From: Oscillospiraceae bacterium
Lineage (GTDB): Bacteria > Bacillota > Clostridia > Oscillospirales > Oscillospiraceae
Direction: 5' to 3'
Assembly (NCBI GenBank): GCA_028691385.1
Contig: JAQUZL010000103.1
Span: forward strand, 1-6,380
DNA length: 6,380 nt
Shown here: piece by piece, positions 1 to 5,194 of the stretch
How positions within the stretch are numbered: the stretch's first letter is position 1
How the letters are laid out: each line of letters starts with the position of its first letter
Notes under the pieces: generated by a model
Database searches by the model: none
What the model was told of the DNA's origin: nothing
Seen by the model: only the letters and a program-made list of their open reading frames with translations
Made by a program: the position numbers and the translations under genes

Positions 1-231
1 TGAAGTAGCAACTACCCGCGGCAAAGAGAACCTTTGGTTGGTGAAAAAAGGTACGCGGCCTTGCGAAATACCTCCTTGAGCTGTGCGCCTGAACTTGCAG
101 TAGGGCGCGCCGGGTACGCCCGTTATCGCGCTGGGATGTTTTCCCTGAGGCGGCATAAGGCCGTAAACAGAGGTGGTACCGCGAATTTTTCGCCCTCTGC
201 TCCATTTTATGTGGAGCAGAGGGCTATTTTT
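1..231 (+). promoter_or_regulatory. Tyrosine T-box leader (5' part cut off by the window edge)
   Basis: This tRNA-sensing leader reads uncharged tRNA-Tyr and lets transcription continue into tyrS. The window opens inside Stem I. The AGUA motif is at 4-7, the AGAGA distal bulge at 25-29, and the GGTTGGTGA apical loop at 36-44, closed by CCTTT (31-35) and AAAGG (47-51). CCGCG (16-20) pairs with CGCGG (54-58). The 3' side of the specifier loop reads GAAATAC (65-71), which places the specifier codon TAC (Tyr) at 69-71. Stem II/III-like hairpins follow. The T-box sequence AGGTGGTACCGCG is at 171-183. Its UGGU (174-177) pairs with the ACCA end expected of tRNA-Tyr, whose discriminator is A. Antiterminator pairing is CAGAGG (168-173) with CCTCTG (194-199), which overlaps the terminator stem. 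The transcription start and promoter lie upstream of the window. Confidence 0.95.
192..231 (+). terminator. T-box intrinsic terminator upstream of tyrS
   Basis: A perfect 12-bp GC-rich stem pairs 192-203 with 213-224, around a 9-nt loop that can close one more A-T pair. It is followed by TATTTTT (225-231). Its 5' arm contains CCTCTG (194-199), the partner of the T-box antiterminator, so the two structures exclude each other. With charged tRNA-Tyr the terminator is expected to form and stop transcription before tyrS. Confidence 0.95.
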
Positions 232-246
232 GTAAGGAGAATGAAT

Positions 247-1470
247 ATGACAACGTACGAAGAACTGGTTGCGCGCGGTCTGATCGCGCAGACAACCGAC
301 GAAGCGGAAATCAAGGAACTGATCGACAATGGCCGTGCGACCTTTTATATCGGCTTCGATCCGACGGCAGATTCCCTCCATGTGGGTCATTTTATGGCGC
401 TGTGCCTGATGAAGCGCCTGCAAATGGCGGGCAACCATCCCATTGCGCTCCTTGGCGGCGGCACAGCCATGATTGGCGACCCATCCGGCCGCACCGATCT
501 GCGGCAGATGATGACCCGCGAAACCATCGACCATAATGTGGCCTGCTTCAAAAAACAAATGTCCCGATTCATTGATTTTTCCGAGGGCAAGGCAATTCTC
601 GCCAATAACGCGGATTGGCTGCTGGATCTTAATTACGTGAACTTTATCCGCGATATTGGTTCCTGCTTCTCGGTCAACAATATGCTCCGCGCGGAGTGCT
701 ATAAGCAGCGCATGGAGCACGGCCTCAGCTTCCTGGAATTCAACTATATGATTATGCAGAGCTTTGATTTTTACATGCTCTATCAGAAGTATGGCTGCCA
801 GATGCAGTTTGGCGGCGACGACCAGTGGTCGAATATGCTCGGCGGCACAGAGCTGATCCGCAAAAAGCTGGGCAAAGACGCCTACGCTATGACCATCACA
901 CTGCTGATGAATGCAGAAGGCAAAAAGATGGGCAAGACGCAAAAAGGCGCGGTCTGGCTTGATCCGGCCAAGACCACACCGTATGAGTTTTATCAGTACT
1001 GGCGCAACGTGGATGACGCCGACGTCATCAAGTGCATGAAACTTCTCACATTCCTGCCGCTGGAACAGATCGAGGAAATGTCGCACTGGAAGGACGCCAA
1101 GGTCAACGAAGCCAAGGCCATTCTCGCCTATGAGCTGACCAAGCTGATTCACGGCGAGGAAGAGGCGGCCAAGGCGCGCGATGCAGCCAAGGCGCTCTTC
1201 ACCCAGGGCGGCGACGACGCCAATATGCCCACTACCACCATCGCCGAAGCGCAGATGACAGACGGCAAGATCGGCGTGATGGAGCTGTTGGTGGCCTGCG
1301 GTCTGACCGCTTCCAAGAGCGACGCCAGACGCAACATTCAGCAGGGCGGCGTGTTTCTCAACGACGAAAAGGTGGAAGCAATCGACGCAGTGGTCAGTGC
1401 CGAGCAGCTGCGTGACGGCGTGAAGCTGCGCCGCGGCAAAAAAGCGTTCCACAAAGCAATCCTCGGATAA
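247..1470 (+). CDS. tyrS: Tyrosyl-tRNA synthetase (TyrRS, class I)
   Basis: This cytoplasmic enzyme charges tRNA-Tyr with tyrosine using ATP. The protein has 407 residues, slightly short of the usual 410-425. The Rossmann catalytic domain carries YIGFDPTADSLHVGH (34-48), where HVGH (45-48) is the class I HIGH motif. The tyrosine-site block QFGGDDQWSN is at 187-196. The second signature is KMGKT (227-231), in the KMSKS position. An S4-like RNA-binding domain lies at about 345-405 (SKSDARRNIQQGGVFLN). The frame is open far upstream, through the T-box leader, but the real start is the ATG at 247: AAGGAG at 234-239 sits 7 nt before it. The in-frame ATG at 241 is too close to that site. The T-box directly upstream supports the assignment and means expression follows tRNA-Tyr charging. 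It appears to be a single-gene transcription unit closed by the hairpin at 1475-1505. Confidence 0.97.
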   Translation: MTTYEELVARGLIAQTTDEAEIKELIDNGRATFYIGFDPTADSLHVGHFMALCLMKRLQMAGNHPIALLGGGTAMIGDPSGRTDLRQMMTRETIDHNVACFKKQMSRFIDFSEGKAILANNADWLLDLNYVNFIRDIGSCFSVNNMLRAECYKQRMEHGLSFLEFNYMIMQSFDFYMLYQKYGCQMQFGGDDQWSNMLGGTELIRKKLGKDAYAMTITLLMNAEGKKMGKTQKGAVWLDPAKTTPYEFYQYWRNVDDADVIKCMKLLTFLPLEQIEEMSHWKDAKVNEAKAILAYELTKLIHGEEEAAKARDAAKALFTQGGDDANMPTTTIAEAQMTDGKIGVMELLVACGLTASKSDARRNIQQGGVFLNDEKVEAIDAVVSAEQLRDGVKLRRGKKAFHKAILG

Positions 1471-1474
1471 ACAA

Positions 1475-1505
1475 TAGGGCCTGCTGCAAATTGCAGCAGG
1501 CCCTA
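1475..1505. terminator. Bidirectional terminator between convergent tyrS and the ACT-domain gene
   Basis: A perfect inverted repeat pairs 1475-1487 with 1493-1505 (13 bp, GC-rich) around the loop AAATT. It sits 4 nt after the tyrS stop and 12 nt beyond the stop of the minus-strand ACT gene. On the minus strand the stem is followed by TTGTTTAT, a fair U-rich tract. On the plus strand the downstream sequence is not U-rich. It therefore looks like a proper intrinsic terminator for the lysine operon and a hairpin end, possibly a weaker terminator, for tyrS. Confidence 0.8.
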
Positions 1506-1517
1506 CCACGTTGTAAA

Positions 1518-2006
1518 TCAGCTAAATGCGACCTCTGTTGGAAGTTCGCCAAATTCGGCGCAGCAAAGCGCAAGCGCTGCGTCAAGGTCGTGTTCCATCA
1601 CCAAAATGGAAATATCAATGGCGGAGGTTGTGATCATATAGACCTGAATACCGCCGTTGGAGAAGATGGATAGTGCATGCGCGGCGACGCCTGGCGTATG
1701 GATCATGCTTTCATCGTAGAAATTGATCTTTGCCGCGCCGTTCATGATTTCTGCACGAAGTCCCGGGTAGTCCGGCTTCATGGAGTTGATGACCGGCAGC
1801 AGGCTGCCGATGCTGTCCGTCGCGACGGAAAAGGCAAGGCTGATATTGCCGCCCTGAGGCGCGGTCTGGCTGATCATGTCCACATTGACGCCGTTTTGGG
1901 AAATGGCAGTCAAAATTTTGGAGATAATCTGGCTGTCGTGGGGGACAGCAGGGAGCGTCACAAGGGTGATATTCTGGCAATAGGTCACGTTGGCAATCGA
2001 CTTCAT
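1518..2006 (-). CDS. Stand-alone tandem ACT-domain protein, aspartokinase regulatory-subunit-like
   Basis: The 162-residue protein resembles the C-terminal regulatory half of aspartate kinase and has no amino-acid-kinase catalytic domain. ACT 1 covers about 12-75 (ITLVTLPAVPHDSQIISKIL, then GVNVDMISQ). ACT 2 covers about 92-160 (HTPGVAAHALSIFSNGGIQV, then MITTSAIDISILV), closely matching the family pattern of HPGVAAK followed by ISTSEIxISVLV. These domains normally bind lysine or threonine and inhibit the kinase. In Bacillus subtilis LysC a beta subunit of similar size is made from an internal start within lysC. Here it is a separate gene. The start overlaps the dapB stop as ATGA (2006-2003), with a purine-rich AGGAAGG site just upstream, so translation is probably coupled to dapB. 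It is the last gene of the riboswitch-controlled operon. A role as a lysine-sensing partner for an aspartokinase encoded elsewhere is inference; it could also bind another protein or ligand. Confidence 0.88.
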   Translation of the reverse strand: MKSIANVTYCQNITLVTLPAVPHDSQIISKILTAISQNGVNVDMISQTAPQGGNISLAFSVATDSIGSLLPVINSMKPDYPGLRAEIMNGAAKINFYDESMIHTPGVAAHALSIFSNGGIQVYMITTSAIDISILVMEHDLDAALALCCAEFGELPTEVAFS

Positions 2007-2773
2007 GAATGAACACCTTCCTGCACAAGATTTGACATATCATAAATTCCGGGTTGCTTTTGCCGCGCGAGGAATTCAGCGGCTTTCACCGCGCCGCTGG
2101 CAAAGACCTCGCGGGAAAGCGCGGTGTGCTTGATCTCGATCATCTCGTCGCGACCGGCAAAGAGAATCTCATGTTCTCCGACAATGGTGCCGCCGCGCAC
2201 CGCGCTGATTCCGATCTCGGTTTTCCGGCGCGGTTGCCGTACCGTATGACGATCATATACATATTCTGCCGCGTAGTCAACCGCGCCGGCAGCAGCGTCC
2301 GCAATCATCAGTGCAGTACCGCTGGGTGCGTCGACTTTTTTGTTGTGATGACGTTCCACAATTTCAATGTCGCAGCTGCCGCCAAGCACGCGCGCCGCGT
2401 TTTTGACCAGCTCCAGCAGCACGTTGATGCCAAGACTCATATTGGCGGATTTGAAAATGGCAATTTCCTTTGCCGCTTCCCGCACCTGCTCCATTTGTTC
2501 ATCGGAGATGCCCGTTGTGGCAAGCACCAAGCCGGCCTTTTTTGCCTTGCAAAAGGTGAGCAGGCTTCCAAGCGCCTTGGGCGAGGAAAAATCAATCACA
2601 ACATCAGCCTTCCCCGTGAATTCCATCGGATCGGCATACACAGGGAAGGTAGAAAGCTTCACAGGATTGAGATCAATGCCGGCAACCACCTGCAGGGCTT
2701 CCTCCTGCGCGCAAAGCTCCGTAATGACCTTGCCCATGCGGCCGTTGCAGCCGGAAATGACAATATGGATCAC
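2003..2773 (-). CDS. dapB: 4-hydroxy-tetrahydrodipicolinate reductase
   Basis: DapB reduces the DapA product to tetrahydrodipicolinate with NAD(P)H in the diaminopimelate/lysine pathway. The protein has 256 residues, close to the family's usual 240-270. The N-terminal Rossmann domain shows GCNGRMG (8-14), DFSSP (61-65) and ATTG (85-88). The C-terminal substrate domain shows the family signature EIVERHHNKKVDAPSGTA (137-154), with catalytic His142/His143 and Lys146 and the SGTA loop (151-154). It ends with GIYDM (242-246). The start is GTG at 2773-2771. An ATG seven bases further upstream opens only a three-codon frame and is not the start. AAGAGA (2786-2781) is the likely ribosome binding site, 7 nt before the GTG. 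Asp34 at the end of the second strand might favour NADH, but this is only an inference. It lies 30 nt downstream of dapA and overlaps the ACT gene by 4 nt. Confidence 0.97.
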   Translation of the reverse strand: MIHIVISGCNGRMGKVITELCAQEEALQVVAGIDLNPVKLSTFPVYADPMEFTGKADVVIDFSSPKALGSLLTFCKAKKAGLVLATTGISDEQMEQVREAAKEIAIFKSANMSLGINVLLELVKNAARVLGGSCDIEIVERHHNKKVDAPSGTALMIADAAAGAVDYAAEYVYDRHTVRQPRRKTEIGISAVRGGTIVGEHEILFAGRDEMIEIKHTALSREVFASGAVKAAEFLARQKQPGIYDMSNLVQEGVHS

Positions 2774-2803
2774 GCAATCATCTCTTTCTTTTGTATCGTT
2801 GGG

Positions 2804-3691
2804 TCAGACGGACAGACCGAAGTTCTGCATGGCTGTTTTCAGCCGCTCCAGATTTTTGGGCTCCATTTCGCACAGTGGCATTCTCAGCTCGCCCGCGGCA
2901 AAGCCCATCAGATTCAGCGCGGTCTTGACCGGAATCGGATTGACCTCGCAGAACAGCGCATCAATCAGTTCCATCATATCGCACTGCATTTTGCCGCCGG
3001 TCGTATAATCACCGCGCAGGCAGGCGTGGGCGATTTCGGCGGTCTGCTTCGGAATGATGTTGGCCATGACGGAGATGATGCCCTTGCCGCCAAGGGCGGT
3101 CATGGGGGCAATCTGATCGTCATTGCCGGACCAGACGTTGAAGCGGTCGCCACAGGCGGCGATGGTCCTTGCAACCAGCTGCAAATTGCCGCTGGCCTCT
3201 TTCACGCCGTTCAGCAGCGGATGTTCGCTGAGCGCTGCATAGGTTTCGACGGTCATGCCGAAGCCGGTGCGGCTGGGGACGTTGTAGACAATGGCCGGGA
3301 TGCCGGCAGCGTCCACGATGGCATTGTAGTGCGCAATCACACCGCGCTGGGTGCACTTATTATAGTAGGGCGTGACCAGCAGCAGACCGTCTGCTCCTGC
3401 CTTGGCCGCGCGGACGCTGAGGTCGATGGCATAGTTGGTGTCATTGCTGCCGGTACCGGCGATGACCGGCACGCGATGATTCACATAGTCGATGGTGTGC
3501 GCGATACACGCGTGATGCTCTTCATCGGACATGGTGGACGATTCGCCGGTGGTGCCGCAGATCACAATTGCGTCGGTGCGATTTGCGAGCTGAAAGTCCA
3601 GCAGAGAATCGAGCGCCTTATAATCAATGACGCCGTTTGCAAACGGGGTGGCGATCGCGACGGCAGCGCCGGTAAAAATCGGTGTTTTCAT
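2804..3691 (-). CDS. dapA: 4-hydroxy-tetrahydrodipicolinate synthase
   Basis: DapA condenses pyruvate with aspartate semialdehyde through a Schiff base, the committed step to diaminopimelate and lysine. The 295-residue (beta/alpha)8 barrel is full length. Catalytic elements align with E. coli DapA at an offset of 3: Thr47/Thr48 in GTTGE (46-50), Tyr110 in TPYYNK (107-112), Tyr136 in YNVPSRTG (136-143), Arg141, and the Schiff-base Lys164 in KEASG (164-168). The lysine-inhibition site differs. E. coli His53 corresponds to Asp56 and Glu84 to Tyr87, while His59 (E. coli His56), Asn83 (Asn80) and Tyr109 (Tyr106) are kept. This suggests weak or absent lysine feedback, as in several Gram-positive DapA enzymes. 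The ATG is preceded by TAAGGAGAT, in which the asd stop codon is part of the ribosome binding site; the gap is 12 nt, implying coupled translation. Confidence 0.97.
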   Translation of the reverse strand: MKTPIFTGAAVAIATPFANGVIDYKALDSLLDFQLANRTDAIVICGTTGESSTMSDEEHHACIAHTIDYVNHRVPVIAGTGSNDTNYAIDLSVRAAKAGADGLLLVTPYYNKCTQRGVIAHYNAIVDAAGIPAIVYNVPSRTGFGMTVETYAALSEHPLLNGVKEASGNLQLVARTIAACGDRFNVWSGNDDQIAPMTALGGKGIISVMANIIPKQTAEIAHACLRGDYTTGGKMQCDMMELIDALFCEVNPIPVKTALNLMGFAAGELRMPLCEMEPKNLERLKTAMQNFGLSV

Positions 3692-3703
3692 ATTACAATC
3701 TCC

Positions 3704-4792
3704 TTATTTCGGGTCAATATACCCCTCGGCGCAAAGCAGTTCGGCCAGAAGCACCGCACCGCCTGCCGCGCCGCGCAGGGTGTTATGGGAAAGGCATACA
3801 AATTTCAAATCATACTGCGTATCCGGGCGCAGGCGTCCGACGGAAACGGCCATTCCGCCCTCAAGCATCCGATGCAGGCGCGTCTGCGGCATATCGTTTT
3901 CCTCGAAATAGTAAAGAAATTGCTTGGGCGCATGGGGCAGGTTCAACACCTGCGGACGACCCTTGAATTCTTTCCAAATCTTTTTGATTTCCTCGATGTC
4001 CGGCTTGCGCTCAAAGGTACAGAATACAGCCGCCATATGGCCGTTGGAGATCGGCACGCGCAGGCACTGCGCAGTCAGCGATGGGCTTGCGGCGCTGACA
4101 ATTTGATTGCCCTGCACGCTGCCCCAGATTTTCAGCGGTTCCTGCTCGGATTTTTCTTCCTCACCGCCGATGTAGGGAATCACGTTGTCCACCATTTCCG
4201 GCCAGGTTTCAAAGGTTTTACCCGCACCGGAAATTGCCTGATAAGTACAAACCAGAACCTTGTTCAGTCCATAGATGTCTTTGAGCGGACTAAGCGCCGG
4301 AACATAGCTCTGCAGCGAGCAGTTGGACTTGACCGCAATAAAGCCACGCTTGGTGCCAAGGCGTTTTTTCTGCGCGTCAATAATGGCAAGGTGCTCGGGA
4401 TTAATCTCGGGAATGACCATGGGCACATCAGGCGTGAAGCGATGCGCGGAGTTGTTGGAAACCACCGGGCACTCGTATTTTGCATAGGTTTCCTCCAGCG
4501 CGCGAATCTCGTCCTTTTTCATATCGACCGCGCAGAACACAAAATCGACCATGTCTGCGATTGCCTTTGCGTCTGCCACGGCATCCATTACGGTCATGGA
4601 TTTTGCCCATTCCGGCATCGGGGCTTCCATCGCCCAACGCGCGCCAATGGCCTGCTCGTAGGTTTTCCCGGCGGAGCGGCTGCTTGCAGCCAGTACCACG
4701 GTGGTAAACCAGGGGTGACCGTCGGTCAGCGTAATGAACCGCTGCCCAACCATGCCGGTCGCGCCGACGATTCCCACTTTATATTGATTCAT
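3704..4792 (-). CDS. asd: Aspartate-semialdehyde dehydrogenase, archaeal/fungal-type subfamily
   Basis: Asd reduces beta-aspartyl phosphate to aspartate semialdehyde with NADPH, the branch point for lysine/diaminopimelate, threonine and methionine. The protein has 362 residues. The NADP-binding start is GATGMVGQRF (10-19). The catalytic cysteine is Cys158 in KSNCS (155-159). AISGAGKTFETWP is at 186-198. The substrate Arg and catalytic His lie in RVPISNGH (245-252), with His252 as the base. The C-terminal block HNTLRGAAGGAVLLAELL is at 336-353. The RLHRMLEGGMAVSVGRLRPD stretch and NTLRGAAG ending match the Methanocaldococcus jannaschii-like class rather than the classical E. coli or B. subtilis forms. 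The ATG is preceded by GAGGGTG (4806-4800) at 7-nt spacing. It is the first gene of the operon, behind a lysine riboswitch. Confidence 0.96.
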   Translation of the reverse strand: MNQYKVGIVGATGMVGQRFITLTDGHPWFTTVVLAASSRSAGKTYEQAIGARWAMEAPMPEWAKSMTVMDAVADAKAIADMVDFVFCAVDMKKDEIRALEETYAKYECPVVSNNSAHRFTPDVPMVIPEINPEHLAIIDAQKKRLGTKRGFIAVKSNCSLQSYVPALSPLKDIYGLNKVLVCTYQAISGAGKTFETWPEMVDNVIPYIGGEEEKSEQEPLKIWGSVQGNQIVSAASPSLTAQCLRVPISNGHMAAVFCTFERKPDIEEIKKIWKEFKGRPQVLNLPHAPKQFLYYFEENDMPQTRLHRMLEGGMAVSVGRLRPDTQYDLKFVCLSHNTLRGAAGGAVLLAELLCAEGYIDPK

Positions 4793-4842
4793 TTTGCTTC
4801 ACCCTCACTTCGTTATTCTATTCTATTTTTAGCCATTTGTGT

Positions 4843-4878
4843 AAAAAATGAACCGACTGGTTGCAATACCGGTCGGCT
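4843..4878 (-). terminator. Riboswitch attenuator terminator in the asd leader
   Basis: Read on the minus strand, 4878-4868 pairs with 4861-4851: 11 positions with one C/A mismatch and one G-U pair, around the 6-nt loop ATTGCA. It is followed by CA and six T residues (4848-4843). It lies between the lysine aptamer and the asd ribosome binding site, the usual position of the expression platform. When lysine stabilises the aptamer, this hairpin is expected to end transcription before asd. Confidence 0.88.
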
Positions 4879-4936
4879 TTGTAATATAATGTCGATAATG
4901 CGTTGCATTCTGACGACGAACTATACTGCAAAGCAG
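4857..4936 (-). promoter_or_regulatory. Proposed antiterminator helix of the lysine riboswitch
   Basis: Directly after P1, TTGCAGTAT (4931-4923, minus strand) can pair with GTATTGCAA (4869-4861), 9 bp with two G-U pairs. This covers the loop and inner stem of the attenuator. The helix can extend across a small internal loop by pairing CTG (4936-4934), part of the P1 3' strand, with CAG (4859-4857), part of the terminator 3' arm. The same bases are therefore needed for P1 plus terminator (lysine bound) or for the antiterminator (lysine free). The pairing was found by eye and not energy-tested. Confidence 0.55.
4861..4890 (+). promoter_or_regulatory. Candidate plus-strand sigma-A promoter inside the asd leader
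   Basis: TTGCAA (4861-4866) and a perfect TATAAT (4885-4890) are separated by 18 bp. A transcript from about 4897 would run antisense through the whole lysine aptamer and reach the SpoIID-family gene at 5195, with a leader of about 300 nt. No better promoter for that gene was found nearer. The match may be chance, because the region is AT-rich and constrained as the riboswitch expression platform. Confidence 0.35.
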
Positions 4937-5109
4937 AACAGCGCTCCATCCACAAATGGGATGACAGTCGGTATCCTGATTCGGTGTACCAACCAGAAAG
5001 TCCAGCTCCGAACCGGGACAATCTTCGGCAAGCAGCCCTTTTGCTGCGGCACATTGGGGCTTCGGAACCCATGCCGCGCTACTGATGCTGCCTGCGCCTC
5101 AAATTCTGC
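4933..5109 (-). promoter_or_regulatory. Lysine riboswitch (L box) aptamer controlling asd-dapA-dapB-ACT
   Basis: The five-helix lysine aptamer is fully visible on the minus strand. P1 is GCAGAA (5109-5104) with TTCTGC (4938-4933). Conserved GAGGCGC follows at 5100-5094. The lower P2 pairs 5095-5087 with 5036-5028 (9 bp, one G-U). The AGTAG loop motif starts at 5083. The upper P2 arm is GCGGCA (5078-5073) with TGCCGC (5051-5046). The invariant GCCGAAG is at 5029-5023. P3 contains GTCC (5019-5016) with GGAC (5003-5000). P4 is TTGGTA (4992-4987) with TACCGA (4973-4968). P5 is a CATCC/GGATG hairpin followed by GGAGCGCT. Lysine binding should lower operon transcription through the terminator at 4878-4843. 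Order and spacing closely match known L boxes such as that of Thermotoga maritima. Confidence 0.95.
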
Positions 5110-5119
5110 AATTTTGCTC

Positions 5120-5148
5120 ATTTTATCACACTGATTACCCTGTGTCAA
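5120..5148 (-). promoter_or_regulatory. Sigma-A promoter of the lysine operon
   Basis: On the minus strand a perfect -35 TTGACA (5148-5143), a 17-bp spacer and -10 TAAAAT (5125-5120) with an extended -10 TG (5128-5127) are visible. The start would fall near 5113-5112, a few bases before P1 of the lysine aptamer (5109). That placement independently supports the promoter call. It lies within the divergent gap and upstream of the SpoIID-family start at 5195. Confidence 0.9.
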
Positions 5149-5181
5149 TGGACGGATGTTTCATAAATTCAACGCTTCATC

Positions 5182-5187
5182 GGAGGA
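5182..5187 (+). promoter_or_regulatory. Ribosome binding site deciding the SpoIID-family start
   Basis: GGAGGA lies 7 nt before the ATG at 5195 and favours it over the in-frame ATG at 5156, which has no clear ribosome binding site and would place 13 polar residues ahead of the signal peptide. Confidence 0.85.
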
Positions 5188-5194
5188 CCCTTTC

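Noticed and set aside
34..246. A possible 71-residue N-terminal extension of TyrRS.
   Set aside because: The stretch is the T-box leader and terminator. Family length and the ribosome binding site at 234-239 place the start at 247.
1518..2006. Remnant of a truncated full-length aspartokinase gene.
   Set aside because: The gene has its own ATG overlapping the dapB stop and an intact reading frame, and dapB directly upstream leaves no decayed kinase sequence, so it is a designed short gene rather than a pseudogene.
4818..5072. A minus-strand open frame of 84 codons in the asd leader, considered as a leader peptide.
   Set aside because: It runs through the lysine aptamer and attenuator; the RNA structure explains the sequence and no ribosome binding site or lysine-codon run is seen.
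2054..5134. A very long plus-strand open frame (1026 codons) antisense to dapB, dapA, asd and the riboswitch.
   Set aside because: It overlaps three well-identified genes and a structured RNA, its translation has no recognisable domain, and it has no clear ribosome binding site. It is a by-product of the codon bias of the opposite strand.
5141..5169. A possible promoter for the SpoIID-family gene with -10 TAAATT (5164-5169), or a sigma-E-like CATAAATT.
   Set aside because: No acceptable -35 element lies at the right distance (TGTGTC for sigma-A, none for sigma-E), so it was not called.
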